Positions 10,001-18,325 are shown, numbered from the stretch's first letter. The stretch is 64,000 bases of DNA from Candidatus Borkfalkia faecavium (GCA_019114755.1 DXEW01000003.1:17332-81331); one strand, 5' to 3'. The notes: generated by a model not told the origin, from the letters alone. A program made the numbers and translations.

Positions 10001-10205
10001 ACAGCACCCTGCGTTCGCCGCCGATGAAGCGGGCGAAGGTGGTGACGCGCGTATCGAAGGCCGCCCCGCGGGAAGCGACGGCGCGCTCCGCCTCTAAGGT
10101 GAGCCTGTCTTCACAAAATATCAGCCTCTTTGCGCCCGCAGGCAGCGCGCGCAGAAAGGCGGACAGCGCCGAAACGGTGGGGGCGAGATAGAGTTTTACC
10201 TGCAT
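7041..10205 (-). CDS. addB: AddB, ATP-dependent helicase/nuclease subunit B
   Basis: AddB is the second subunit of the AddAB recombination nuclease. The 1054-residue product starts MQVKLYLAPTVSALSAFL. Its C-terminal nuclease has GKIDRIDRSGEYVRVVDYKTG, and the Fe-S latch cysteines are visible: one in GYFACPYRNFAERG and three in CAYCPYGALC (about residues 1015, 1018 and 1024). The N-terminal region has no obvious Walker A, as in several AddB/RexB proteins whose ATPase is inactive. The ATG follows AAAGGAGA and a TATAAT box. The large plus-strand frames over this gene are GC-rich shadows. Confidence 0.96.
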   Translation of the reverse strand: MQVKLYLAPTVSALSAFLRALPAGAKRLIFCEDRLTLEAERAVASRGAAFDTRVTTFARFIGGERRVLSKQGSVLAVGAILSRLAGQLRYFGTLSCAAALYETIAQLRAALVTPEMLEAAQQEADTLLCEKLADIALVYRAYLDFLAEGYVDESGVLSLLPDAVRSAQLAGTEVWFVGFSSFTRQAAEGIRAAISAASSVSALLIGGEEALYAGEAAADFTRCCRRAGHTVQVVPLPSGLIPEAEALRRSLFDPVYPQPLATDRVRLFAAADEEDEMRFVAAAVRAEAARGVRYGEMSLFLPDLSAYAVPLSRAFSEYHIPYYADVRKSAFEHPLSSFVLGWFSLLAGGFEPADTDAFLANPFFGAPRRGVEAYRGYLLRYANYRGGAKRPVKDLAEAEGGAEAKAQFEALRERLLSLFEGAAASMRGAEYCRLVRRLMQLCGCAAVQEELSSRLEEEGLRAEAAYFARGAECMERVLAEAEQLAGNMRLSADDFAAMLGAGLKELKIALIPQYLDAVFVGSYAESRRGVAKVVFAAGLTDAVPACGADNGIITDKDIDRLRSLQVEIAPKIREVNARARENTGLALCGFSERLYLSRPAGQGGAEVRPSSVFQTVAALFTDERGEPVKLFDRAAYEGYERRDPAAFRAYLAAISCERVPAVRELLSRADEYRRGRKDFSAHTGLLSALREKGDAPAMEIQGEQAFAPAAAQLLLGGKETVAPTLIEGYFACPYRNFAERGLRLMRQEEKSVRALDAGNYMHELLRLLAPAIARLPDIPACEAFMRARAEELLSAPPYCYLADTGAGSFAARALVEEAVVIGRQVFEQVKGSAYTVAAAEQSFGYPGSPIGGIPLRAGGRTYTVAGKIDRIDRSGEYVRVVDYKTGRMQVKPTDYYTGRKLQLELYLSAASAGGKPAGAYYFPARVGFVPPEEKAPFRMEGFTAAEEEIVRLSEPALQAGEESRFIAAKCATGGRGTLREEEMADFLQYAVRVSENCLKELSAGCIAPSPYAGECAYCPYGALCGRDPAEAERSERTASLSEIVDIVRSEREGQ

Positions 10206-10388
10206 GAGCGTTCTCCTTTGCTCCGCACGGCAGTGCTCCGCGCGGCGGGGTTTTGCTTCTTTCCTCTATTATATCATATGTGACGGGATATTTTCGGTAT
10301 TTTTCACCTGTTTTGTTTTTACAAACGCAAAAAATTATGCTATACTGATATGTGTACCCTGAAAAGCGGTACAAAAATGAGGTTTTCC

Positions 10389-11495
10389 ATGAAAAAGAAG
10401 ATGACATTGGCGGCGCTGTGCGCGGCCGGATTGTTTTTATTTGCCGGGTGCACCGCCCAGGCGGAGACGGAGATCGCGGCGAACTGGCTGCGCACCCCTT
10501 CCGACGTGTTCACGCCCGGGTTTTACGAAAAGCTGACCTACGCCGTGGAGATGGAAAAGACGGAAGACACCTCTGTTTCGGGCATGTCGTTCGAGCTGGA
10601 CGCGGAGAACAGCTCGTACTATGTGGAGACGGAAGCGCCCTCTTCGCCTTTTTCGCACGGGGGCACCACCTACAACGAATATTATAAGCTGCACTCGGTG
10701 GCGGAGATCGCGGGGACGTATACCTATACCGACCCCGAAACGGGCGAAACGAGCGAGATCTGCTCCTTCGGGGGAGAAAACGACACGCCCGCGTCTGACG
10801 CGGACGACGCCATCCGCATCGAGCGGACGGTGTACTTCCGCACCACCCGCGGCGACGACAACTTAGAGCCCATCTACAGCGAGAACGATATCTACTCGTT
10901 CGCGCCCGCGGGGGCGACGGGCGGCGGCGTGGCGCTGTACAGCTATTCGTACACCATCGGCTACAACGCCGGCTGCACCGAGGCTTCCATCGACTATACC
11001 GACAACTTTGCCGACCTTTCCGCCGAGGAATTGCAGGTGAGCGAGGGGCTGCAGAAGGGCAAGGTGCTTTTGAGCGACGTCACCGTAGACGATCTGCAGC
11101 GCAGCTACACCGTGCTCGACAACGCCCAGCTGTACTTTGCCGGGCGAGGCATCGCCCTTTCGGCGGATGCGGGAACTTCGCTGGCGGTGGTCAGCGGCGA
11201 AAACGGCCTGGGCAGCGTGAGCCTGACGGCGAGCGGCGACCCCGCGGCGACTCCCTTCACCTTTACCATGGACGGCGAGCCCTTTGACGGCGACGTGACC
11301 TGCACCACGGTGAGCATTTCGGTGACCAGCAGCGGCGCCAACAGCGGCCTGCCCCACTCCGTGAAGTACGCCTCGACGGCGCAGGGCGAGGACGGCAACA
11401 GCTGCTACGCCATGCCCATGGAGATCGCCGAGCCCTTCGGCTACGGCATCGGGAGCCTGGTGTACACGCTGCGCGAGGCCGTGCACACAAAATAA
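10389..11495 (+). CDS. Predicted lipoprotein of unknown function
   Basis: The 368-residue product has a clear lipoprotein signal: MKKKMTLAALCAAGLFLFAGC, cut before Cys. The mature chain is acidic and Ser/Thr/Tyr-rich with beta-type spacing and no recognised domain, so it is likely a surface-anchored protein of mainly beta structure. Two starts are possible, ATG at 10377 and ATG at 10389; the second is chosen because TGAGG lies six bases before it. TATACT upstream provides a promoter divergent from addB. A strong terminator follows after three 12-base repeats. Confidence 0.72.
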   Translation: MKKKMTLAALCAAGLFLFAGCTAQAETEIAANWLRTPSDVFTPGFYEKLTYAVEMEKTEDTSVSGMSFELDAENSSYYVETEAPSSPFSHGGTTYNEYYKLHSVAEIAGTYTYTDPETGETSEICSFGGENDTPASDADDAIRIERTVYFRTTRGDDNLEPIYSENDIYSFAPAGATGGGVALYSYSYTIGYNAGCTEASIDYTDNFADLSAEELQVSEGLQKGKVLLSDVTVDDLQRSYTVLDNAQLYFAGRGIALSADAGTSLAVVSGENGLGSVSLTASGDPAATPFTFTMDGEPFDGDVTCTTVSISVTSSGANSGLPHSVKYASTAQGEDGNSCYAMPMEIAEPFGYGIGSLVYTLREAVHTK

Positions 11496-11497
11496 GC

Positions 11498-11533
11498 GCA
11501 TATACTATCGCATATACTATCGCATATATTATC
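11498..11533. repeat. Three tandem 12-base repeats
   Basis: GCATATACTATC occurs twice, then GCATATATTATC, directly after the lipoprotein stop codon and before its terminator. On the minus strand the units read GATAGTATATGC. No function can be assigned. Confidence 0.85.
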
Positions 11534-11535
11534 GC

Positions 11536-11574
11536 GCCCGCGGCGCTCTTTGCAGAGCGCCGCGGGCTTTTTTT
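11536..11574 (+). terminator. Rho-independent terminator of the lipoprotein gene
   Basis: GCCCGCGGCGCTC pairs with GAGCGCCGCGGGC around a short loop and is followed by TTTTTTT. Confidence 0.92.
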
Positions 11575-11615
11575 GCCGCTGCCTTCCAGGGCGAGTTCGG
11601 ATCGTTTTGACTTGA

Positions 11616-12797
11616 TCATCCTTCCTTCTCCCCTTCTTCCCGTAAAAGGGGCAGGCACCAGCGGAAGGCGGAGGGAAGGGAGATGTTTTTGCGGATCTCT
11701 GCGGGGGCGTACCATTCCAGCGCCGCGGCGTCGGCATGGGCGGCGGGGGCAAAGGCGGCGTCGAAGGCGGCAGCAGAAAAACCTTGGGGAGCGGCTGCGG
11801 CAAGGGGCCCCTCGGCTGCGGGGGAAAACCCTTGGGGAGCGGCATCCGCAGGAGCGGGCGGCGGAAGCTGCACCGCATAGGCCGCCATATCCCACTCGAT
11901 ATGGGTGAACACATGCCTGTGCGCCTGCGGCGCGCCGAGGGTGAAGTTCGTAAGGCCCGCTTTTTGCAATTTTTGGCGCGCTGCGGCGGGGGAGAGCGCC
12001 TCTTCCACATAAAAAAAGCCGTACATCCCCTGCAATACCCCCGCCGTGCGGCGGAAGAGCGCCGCCTTGCCCGCCTGCATGAACAAAAACAGCGTCATGC
12101 TGACCTGCCTGCGGGCGGGCTTTGCCTTGGGGAGGGGGAGCGCGTCGCTCTTTGTTTGGCAGAGCGCCAACAGCGGACAGGTGAGGCAGAGAGGGGAGGC
12201 GGGCAGGCAGACGGTGGCGCCCAGCTCCATCAGGCTTTGGGTGAAGTCGCCGCAGCGCCCCTGCGGCAGGGCGGGCTGCAGTTCTTTTTGGAAAGAAGTT
12301 TTCAGCGCCTCGGCGGGGCGGGCGTCGCCCAACAGGCGGGAAAGGACGCGGATGACGTTGCCGTCTACGGCGGCGGCGGGTTTTTGGAAGGCGATGGAGA
12401 CGATCGCCCCTGCCGTGTAGTCGCCGATGCCGGGCAGCTTTTTCCAGCCCTCCGCCGTATCGGGGAAGCCTTCCGACGCCACGATGCGCGCCGCCTTTTG
12501 CAAGTTGCGGGCGCGGGAATAATAGCCGAGGCCTTCCCATAATTTTAACAGCCTTTCTTCGGGGCAGGCCGCCAGCGCCTGCACGGTGGGAAGCTCGCGC
12601 AGGAAGCGGATATAGTGCTCCTTTGCCGCCTCTACGCGCGTCTGCTGGAGCATGATCTCCGATACCCATACGCGGTATGGGTCGGTATCTTTCCGCCAAG
12701 GGAGGTCTCGCTTGTTTTTATCGTACCAGGGGAGCAGCAGCCGCGGCAGCTGCCTGAGCACGGCCGCACGCGCCTCTCCCTGCAAAATTTGTTCCAT
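11616..12797 (-). CDS. mutY: MutY, adenine DNA glycosylase
   Basis: MutY removes adenine mispaired with 8-oxoguanine. The 393-residue product has catalytic Glu47 (VSEIMLQQT), the helix-hairpin-helix LPGIGDYTAGAI (121-132), catalytic Asp145 (AVDGNVIRVL) and the 4Fe-4S cysteines 197, 204, 207 and 213 in the C-x6-C-x2-C-x5-C pattern. The C-terminal MutT-like recognition domain is interrupted by an Ala/Pro-rich stretch containing APQGFS twice. ATG 12797 lies nine bases after a -10 box, leaving almost no leader; a GTG at codon 13 with GGGAGAGG upstream is an alternative. Confidence 0.95.
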   Translation of the reverse strand: MEQILQGEARAAVLRQLPRLLLPWYDKNKRDLPWRKDTDPYRVWVSEIMLQQTRVEAAKEHYIRFLRELPTVQALAACPEERLLKLWEGLGYYSRARNLQKAARIVASEGFPDTAEGWKKLPGIGDYTAGAIVSIAFQKPAAAVDGNVIRVLSRLLGDARPAEALKTSFQKELQPALPQGRCGDFTQSLMELGATVCLPASPLCLTCPLLALCQTKSDALPLPKAKPARRQVSMTLFLFMQAGKAALFRRTAGVLQGMYGFFYVEEALSPAAARQKLQKAGLTNFTLGAPQAHRHVFTHIEWDMAAYAVQLPPPAPADAAPQGFSPAAEGPLAAAAPQGFSAAAFDAAFAPAAHADAAALEWYAPAEIRKNISLPSAFRWCLPLLREEGEKEG

Positions 12798-12806
12798 ATG
12801 TATTTC

Positions 12807-12835
12807 ATTTTAGCACAAACGGCGCCAAAAACCAA
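12807..12835 (-). promoter_or_regulatory. Promoter of mutY with minimal leader
   Basis: TTGGTT, a 17-base spacer and TAAAAT on the minus strand end nine bases before the mutY ATG. The transcript would have a leader of only two or three bases. Confidence 0.6.
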
Positions 12836-12903
12836 CGAGAAATTGACATTTTTTCCGTTTCAATGTATAATGGTAGGCGCATAGAGCGGAAACGGTGCGC
12901 GGT

Positions 12904-13431
12904 TTACCGTTTTACCGCCGCGATGAGCGGCTGTGCGGACGGGAGATCTAAAAATTCGACCTTTTCGCCGTAGGTCTGCATCAGCTGCCTGTCTTCTTCG
13001 GTCGGCTCTTTTTTGCGGCGGAGCAGCTGCATCAGCATCGCCATCATGGCGCGGTGCCCGGCAGACAGGCGGGCGTAGTCCATATTGCCGCGCAGGCAAA
13101 AGACGGGCATGCCCGCGTGCCGGGGGAAGGCTTTGTTCAGCAGCGCCCGCGCCTCGTCTTGCGTCTTTGCCTTGGCGGGGTCGGCGAGCCCGCAGGTAAA
13201 GCAGAGCAGCCGCGCCTGGCCGAAATATTTTTCCAGCTTCGCAGCCTTTTTGGCGCCCGCTATGCTGCCCGCATAGGCTCCGCCGCCGAAAACGATCAGC
13301 TCGCGCCCCTCCACATCGGCACGCGTCACCTCCTTGGCGGACACGGCGGGGCAAGAAAGCTCCTGCGCGATATATTCGGCATACGCCTGCGTTGAACCGT
13401 AACAGGACCCGTAAATGACGACGGCATTCAT
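12904..13431 (-). CDS. Flavodoxin-domain protein (HemG/Flavodoxin_5-like)
   Basis: The 175-residue product begins MNAVVIYGSCYGSTQAYAEYIA. The GSCYGSTQAYA segment is the FMN phosphate loop of flavodoxins, and IVFGGGAYAGSI and CFTCGLADP match the later flavin contacts of the protoporphyrinogen-oxidase-like flavodoxin group. It probably carries FMN and transfers electrons in the cytoplasm; the partner is unknown. ATG 13431 follows GGAGG at good spacing, so the extra 13 residues in the track are discarded. No haem genes lie nearby. Confidence 0.8.
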   Translation of the reverse strand: MNAVVIYGSCYGSTQAYAEYIAQELSCPAVSAKEVTRADVEGRELIVFGGGAYAGSIAGAKKAAKLEKYFGQARLLCFTCGLADPAKAKTQDEARALLNKAFPRHAGMPVFCLRGNMDYARLSAGHRAMMAMLMQLLRRKKEPTEEDRQLMQTYGEKVEFLDLPSAQPLIAAVKR

Positions 13432-13556
13432 GGTTTGGCCTCCAATTTTTTTATATCTATATTGTACCATGCCCCGCCGCGGCTTGTAAAGGGCATAATT
13501 GTCATAAATTTGTAATAAAAGTTTTGCTTGCCGCCTGCGGCAGCATGAAAGATACC

Positions 13557-14063
13557 ATGAACAACATCATCCTCATCGGCATGCCCGCTTCGGGCAAAAG
13601 TACGGCGGGGGTACTCCTCGCCAAGACGCTCGGCTACGGGTTCATCGACACCGACCTATTGATCCAGAGCGAACAGAAGGCGCTGCTGTGCGACGTGATC
13701 GCCGCAAAGGGCGCGGAAGAGTTCATCGCCATCGAAGAGCGCGTGTGCGCCTCGCTGTGGGCGGAGCGCTGCGTGATCGCCACGGGCGGCTCGGCGGTGT
13801 ACGGCGAGAAGGCGATGCGGCACTTTGCCGAAATGGGCACCATCGTATACTTGAAGCTCGGCGAAAAGAGCATCGAAAAGCGGCTGAAAAACATCGTGCT
13901 GCGCGGCGTGGTGACGCGGCGGCAGGGCGAGACGGTGGCGGAGCTGTACGCCGAGCGCGTGCCGCTGTACGAAAAATATGCAGACGTGACCGTAGACTGC
14001 GAGGGGCTGAGCTTAGAAGAGACGGCAGAGCGCATCATTGCCACCCTGCCCGCCGCAAGATAG
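13557..14063 (+). CDS. Shikimate-kinase-like P-loop kinase
   Basis: The 168-residue product has the shikimate kinase layout: P-loop GMPASGKST near the N-terminus, FIDTD (the substrate-binding Asp), ATGGSAVY, RRQGET lid and ERVPLYEKYADVTV. Two signatures differ from true AroK: the FR-x-x-E arginine is replaced (EEFIAIEE) and GGG is GGS. It may therefore be a divergent shikimate kinase or a related small-molecule kinase. No aromatic-pathway genes are nearby. ATG codons at 13545 and 13557 are both possible; neither has a strong ribosome site, and the second fits the usual family start. Confidence 0.65.
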   Translation: MNNIILIGMPASGKSTAGVLLAKTLGYGFIDTDLLIQSEQKALLCDVIAAKGAEEFIAIEERVCASLWAERCVIATGGSAVYGEKAMRHFAEMGTIVYLKLGEKSIEKRLKNIVLRGVVTRRQGETVAELYAERVPLYEKYADVTVDCEGLSLEETAERIIATLPAAR

Positions 14064-14179
14064 CTCTATTTTTCGCTTGAAGCGCCCCTGTTTTTTGTGC
14101 TATACTATACGGGAACAGAGAAAAAAGGCTCGTTCCCGTTCTATCTTCAAATCAAAAAAAATAAGGAACGGAGAACTGT

Positions 14180-15577
14180 ATGAAATTTTACAACACGCTG
14201 ACAAGGCAAGTGGAGGAATTTATCCCCCGGCAAGAGGGCAAGGTGAAGATGTACACCTGCGGCCCCACCGTGTATAACTTTGCACACATCGGCAACCTGC
14301 GCACCTACCTGATGGAAGACGTGCTGGAAAAGACGCTGCGCTATTTGGGCTATGACGTGACGCGGGTGATGAACATCACCGACATCGGGCACCTTTCCGA
14401 CGACGCCGACAGCGGCGAAGACAAGATGCTTTTGGGCGCCAAGCGCGAGCACAAGACGGTGCGCGAGCTGGCTGCCTTTTACACCGACGCATTTTTTGCC
14501 GACTGCGAAAAGCTGAACATCAAGCGGCCGGACGTGGTGCAGCCCGCCACCGGGTGCGTGGACGAGTTCATCCGCGTCATCGAGGCGCTGATGGACAAGG
14601 GCTACGCCTATAAGGCGGGCGGCAACGTGTACTTCGATACCTCGAAGGTGGCGCAGTACCACAAGTTCTTCAACTTTAAGGAAGAAGACCTGGAAGTGGG
14701 CGTGCGCGAGGGGGTAGACGAAGACGAGAACAAGCGCAACAAGAACGACTTCGTGCTGTGGTTCACCAAGTCGAAATTTGAAGACCAGGCCCTGAAATGG
14801 GACAGCCCCTGGGGGGTAGGCTACCCCGGCTGGCACATCGAATGCTCGTGCATCGCCATGAAATATTTGGGCGAATACGTCGATATCCACTGCGGCGGCA
14901 TCGACAACGTGTTCCCCCACCACACCAACGAGATCGCCCAGAGCGAGGCGTACCTCGGCCACGAATGGTGCCGCTACTGGTTCCATGTGCTGCACCTGAA
15001 CACGGCGGGCGGCAAGATGAGCAAGTCTTCGGGCGGCTTTTTGACCCTTCAAAAACTGGAAGAGGAAGGGCATTCCCCCATGGAATACCGCTTCTTCTGC
15101 CTGCTTTCGCACTACCGCAACTCGCTGGTGTATTCGGAAGATACCTTTGCCAACGCCGCCAACGCCTACCGCAAGCTCAAAAGCCGCGCCGTGGCACTGG
15201 GCAGCGAAGGGGAAGCGGGCGGCGAAGCCTATGAGCGCTATAAGGCGCAGTTCCGCGAAGCGCTGGAAAACGACCTGAACACCTCGCTCGCCGTCACCTG
15301 CGTGTACGACGTGCTCAAAGACAAAGAGCTTGCCCCCGCGGCAAAGCGCGCGCTCATCGCCGAGTTCGACAAGGTGCTGTCGCTCGACCTTCTCAAAGAA
15401 GAGGAAGCGCCGAAAGCGGGCGCGCCCGACGCGGCGTACATCGAAGAGCGCATCGCCGCCCGCGCGGCGGCCAAAAAGGCGAAGAACTACGCCGAGGCGG
15501 ACCGCATCCGCAGCGAGCTGGCCGAGCAGGGCGTGACGCTGATCGATACGCCCGCGGGCACCACCTACAAACTGTAA
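14180..15577 (+). CDS. cysS: Cysteinyl-tRNA synthetase
   Basis: CysS charges tRNA-Cys. The 465-residue class I enzyme has the HIGH-type motif HIGN (37-40), the KMSKS loop (279-283) and the zinc ligands Cys27, Cys222 (IECS), a His in FPHHTNE and Glu251. The length is normal for the family. ATG follows AAGGAACGGAGAA; the -10 box TATACT and a leader hairpin pairing GGGAAC with GTTCCC (about 14112-14138) lie upstream. No T-box was recognised in the 80-base leader. Confidence 0.98.
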   Translation: MKFYNTLTRQVEEFIPRQEGKVKMYTCGPTVYNFAHIGNLRTYLMEDVLEKTLRYLGYDVTRVMNITDIGHLSDDADSGEDKMLLGAKREHKTVRELAAFYTDAFFADCEKLNIKRPDVVQPATGCVDEFIRVIEALMDKGYAYKAGGNVYFDTSKVAQYHKFFNFKEEDLEVGVREGVDEDENKRNKNDFVLWFTKSKFEDQALKWDSPWGVGYPGWHIECSCIAMKYLGEYVDIHCGGIDNVFPHHTNEIAQSEAYLGHEWCRYWFHVLHLNTAGGKMSKSSGGFLTLQKLEEEGHSPMEYRFFCLLSHYRNSLVYSEDTFANAANAYRKLKSRAVALGSEGEAGGEAYERYKAQFREALENDLNTSLAVTCVYDVLKDKELAPAAKRALIAEFDKVLSLDLLKEEEAPKAGAPDAAYIEERIAARAAAKKAKNYAEADRIRSELAEQGVTLIDTPAGTTYKL

Positions 15578-15673
15578 AACGCGGCCTGTACGGCCGGGAA
15601 TATTTCAAAAAAACAAAAAGGCGGGCGCGCCGCCGCAAGGCCGTGCGCCTGCCGAAAACCGGGAGGAAGAGAG

Positions 15674-17143
15674 ATGAACAGTTACATCGGCATCGACCTG
15701 GGCACCAGCGGGGCAAAATTCCTGCTGGTGGCGGCGGACGGCACCATTCTGGCGGAGAACACCCAAAGTTACCCCGTGTATTACCCGCAGGCGGGCTGGA
15801 GCGAACAGCGCCCCGAAGACTGGTACGCGGCGGCGCTGGCGGGCATCGCCGCCCTGCTGCACGGGCAGGACAAGGCCGCCGTAAAAGGCATCTCCTTCGG
15901 CGGGCAGATGCACGGGCTGGTGGCGCTGGATAAAGACGACAACGTCATCCGCCCCGCCATCCTCTGGAACGACGGCCGCACCGAAGCGCAGACGGCGTAC
16001 CTGAACGAGACGGTGGGCAAAGACAAGCTGGCGCAGTGGACGGGCAACATCGCCTTTGCCGGCTTCACCGCCCCCAAAATTTTGTGGATGCGCGACAACG
16101 AGCCGGAAAACTTTGCCGGGATCGCCAAGATCATGCTGCCCAAAGACTATCTGGCATACCGCCTTTCGGGCGCCTTCTGCACCGATTTTTCGGATGCTTC
16201 GGGCATGCTGCTGCTGGACGTGAAAAACCGCCGCTGGAGCAGCGAGATGTGCGCCGTGTGCGGCATCCGCGAAGAACAGCTCCCCGCCCTGCACGAAAGC
16301 TACGAGGTGGTGGGCACGCTGAAGGGCGAGATCGCCGAAACGCTGGGCCTCGGCCCGGGCGTGCAGATCGTGGCGGGCGCCGGCGACAACGCCGCGGCTG
16401 CCGTGGGCACGGGCGTCGTGGGCGAGGGCGGATGCAATATCTCCCTCGGCACCAGCGGCACGCTGTTCGTCTCCGCCGCGCAGTATAAAGAGGACAAGGT
16501 GAACGCCCTGCACAGCTTCTGCCATGCCGACGGCGGCTGGCACCTGATGGGCTGCATCCTTTCGGCGGCCAGCTGCAACGCCTGGTGGTCGGATAAGATA
16601 CTCAACACCACCGACTACGCCGCCGAACAGAACGGGCTGGAAGCGCTGCTCGGCAAGAACGACGTGTTCTTCCTCCCCTACCTGATGGGCGAGCGCAGCC
16701 CCCACAACGACGTGTCCGCGCGCGGCGCCTTCATCGGCATGCGCCCCGATACCACCCGCAAAGAGCTGACGCTGGCGGTGCTGGAAGGGGTGACCTTTGC
16801 CCTGCGCGACTGTTTGGAAGCCGCCAAAAAGAACGGCGCGGCCATCCCCCGCACCAAATTGTGCGGCGGCGGCGCCAAGAGCCCGCTGTGGCGGCAGATC
16901 GTGGCGGACGTGATGGATATGCCCGTAGACATCCCCCAGACGGAACAGGGGCCCTCGTTCGGCGGGGCGATGCTGGCGATGGTGGGCTGCGGCGAGTACG
17001 AGAGCGTGCAGCAGGCGGCGGACGCCATCGTGCACGTCAAAGAGACGGTGCTGCCGAACAAAGAGCAGGCCGCCCGCTATGCGCAGAAATACGCGCACTT
17101 TGCCAAACTCTACCCCGCCCTCAAAGGCCTGTTCATCGGCTGA
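15674..17143 (+). CDS. xylB: Xylulokinase
   Basis: XylB phosphorylates D-xylulose to xylulose 5-phosphate for the pentose phosphate pathway. The 489-residue FGGY kinase starts MNSYIGIDLGTSGAKFLLV. GISFGGQMHGLVALD and PAILWNDGRTEAQ, which include the substrate-binding Met-His and catalytic Asp regions, follow, with SLGTSGTLF and GGGAKSPLWRQIVADV in the ATP domain. ATG follows GGGAGGAAG. It stands alone with its own terminator, so no xylose isomerase or transporter is linked here; the ABC importer at 58-63 kb is a possible but unproven source of substrate. Confidence 0.93.
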   Translation: MNSYIGIDLGTSGAKFLLVAADGTILAENTQSYPVYYPQAGWSEQRPEDWYAAALAGIAALLHGQDKAAVKGISFGGQMHGLVALDKDDNVIRPAILWNDGRTEAQTAYLNETVGKDKLAQWTGNIAFAGFTAPKILWMRDNEPENFAGIAKIMLPKDYLAYRLSGAFCTDFSDASGMLLLDVKNRRWSSEMCAVCGIREEQLPALHESYEVVGTLKGEIAETLGLGPGVQIVAGAGDNAAAAVGTGVVGEGGCNISLGTSGTLFVSAAQYKEDKVNALHSFCHADGGWHLMGCILSAASCNAWWSDKILNTTDYAAEQNGLEALLGKNDVFFLPYLMGERSPHNDVSARGAFIGMRPDTTRKELTLAVLEGVTFALRDCLEAAKKNGAAIPRTKLCGGGAKSPLWRQIVADVMDMPVDIPQTEQGPSFGGAMLAMVGCGEYESVQQAADAIVHVKETVLPNKEQAARYAQKYAHFAKLYPALKGLFIG

Positions 17144-17238
17144 AAATTTTGATTTCTGAAAGAGACGCGCACCGCCGCCTTCAAAGAGCCGCGTGCCGCG
17201 CCGTTTTTCGGCTGAAAATTTGATTTGAACGCACAAAA

Positions 17239-17264
17239 GGGAGCGCACCGCGCTCCCTTTTTTG
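17239..17264 (+). terminator. Rho-independent terminator of xylB
   Basis: GGGAGCGC pairs with GCGCTCCC around ACC and is followed by TTTTTT. Just upstream, a roughly 20-base piece of the xylB end (TCGGCTGAAAATTT) is repeated at about 17207. Confidence 0.92.
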
Positions 17265-17274
17265 ACGTCTTCCT

Positions 17275-17345
17275 CAATTTTACATTTTACATTCTACATT
17301 TTACATTGATTTGAGATCCTTCGTCGCCGCGCTCGCTCAGGATGA
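17275..17345. repeat. Dispersed repeat: heptamer array plus GAGATCCTTCGTCG unit
   Basis: A heptamer array (TTTACATTTTACATTCTACA) is followed by GAGATCCTTCGTCGCCGCGC and CTCAGGATGAC. The same composite occurs at 21.6-21.8, 27.9, 32.6, 36.1, 57.0 and other sites. Confidence 0.85.
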
Positions 17346-17385
17346 CTGGGAGAAGGGCGCTGCGTGCGCGCCGCGCTCTTTCCCT

Positions 17386-18084
17386 TTATCCCTGCCCGAT
17401 GATCGTCTTCACCACCGCTTCCGCCACCAAAAGCCCTGCGGCGGAGGGCACGAAGGAGACGCTGCCGATGCGCCGCTCCCCTTCCATACCCAAAGGTTTA
17501 AGCGGCTTTTCTTCCGAATAGACGGCGAGGACGCCGGAAACGCCCCTTTGCTTGAGCTCGCGGCGGACGATCTTTGCCAGCGGGCACTCGCGCGTGCGCT
17601 CTATGGGGGCGATGCGGAAGGCGCCACTGCACAGCTTGTTGCCCGCGCCCATCGCCGACACGGCGGGCACGCCCGCCCCCCGCACGGCGGCGAGCAGGCG
17701 GACTTTGGCGGAAACGTCGTCGATGCAGTCGGCGACGCAGGCGGCGCCCGCAAATCCGAACTGTTCCGCCGTGGCTTCGTTATAAAACTCTTCCACCGCC
17801 TCTACGCGGCAGGAAGGGTCGATATCCCGCGCGCGCTCTGCCATGACGCGCGCCTTGTTTTTGCCCAGCGTGGAACGCAGGGCGACGAGCTGGCGGTTCA
17901 GGTTGCTTTCCGCCACGGCGTCGCCGTCTACAAAGGTCAGGCGGCCCACGCCCGCCCGCACCAGCGCTTCCGCCGCGAACGAACCCACGCCGCCGATGCC
18001 GAACACATACACGTGCGCGGCGCGAAGTTTTGCAAAATTTTCTTCTCCGATGAGCGCGATCTCGCGCCGATATGCCTCTATCAT
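17386..18084 (-). CDS. tcdA: TcdA, tRNA threonylcarbamoyladenosine dehydratase
   Basis: TcdA (CsdL) cyclises t6A37 of tRNA in an ATP-dependent reaction. The 232-residue product has the ThiF/MoeB fold: GIGGVGSFAAEAL nucleotide loop (29-41), DGDAVAESNLNRQ and DCIDDVSAKVRLL. A truncated C-terminus without the two CxxC zinc motifs separates TcdA from MoeB/ThiF. ATG follows GGAGG. The gene converges with xylB and is divergent from the EF-G paralog, another translation-related gene. Confidence 0.92.
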   Translation of the reverse strand: MIEAYRREIALIGEENFAKLRAAHVYVFGIGGVGSFAAEALVRAGVGRLTFVDGDAVAESNLNRQLVALRSTLGKNKARVMAERARDIDPSCRVEAVEEFYNEATAEQFGFAGAACVADCIDDVSAKVRLLAAVRGAGVPAVSAMGAGNKLCSGAFRIAPIERTRECPLAKIVRRELKQRGVSGVLAVYSEEKPLKPLGMEGERRIGSVSFVPSAAGLLVAEAVVKTIIGQG

Positions 18085-18179
18085 GCCTGCCTCCGCATTC
18101 TATTATAGCCGCAGGCGGGGCGGCAGGCAAGCAAAATTAAATAAAATTACTTTTTTTGCAAACTTTTTTCAATTTATCC

Positions 18180-18208
18180 TTGAAAATCGGCGAAAATTAT
18201 ATTATAAT
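18180..18208 (+). promoter_or_regulatory. Promoter of the EF-G paralog
   Basis: TTGAAA, a 17-base spacer and TATAAT precede a leader of about 125 bases. Confidence 0.8.
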
Positions 18209-18230
18209 AGGGGGGAAGCGGGATTTACTT

Positions 18231-18325
18231 AACCAGGTCGAAGCAAAGAGGGTCCCTTTACCTTTGACTTGGTTTACCGATAAAATTTCAACCCGCGGGG
18301 AACCAAATTATTTCGACTTGGTCAA
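18231..18325 (+). repeat. Inverted-repeat leader related to the MITE-like element at 32.8 kb
   Basis: AACCAGGTCGAAGCAAAG at 18231 can pair with CTTTACCTTTGACTTGGTT ending near 18273, and a second weaker ACCAA/TTGGT pair follows near 18301-18323. The first arms are close to the terminal repeats of the 283 bp element at 32831-33113, as if an internally deleted copy sat in the 5' leader of the downstream gene. It could form an RNA hairpin 65-110 bases before the start codon. Confidence 0.7.
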
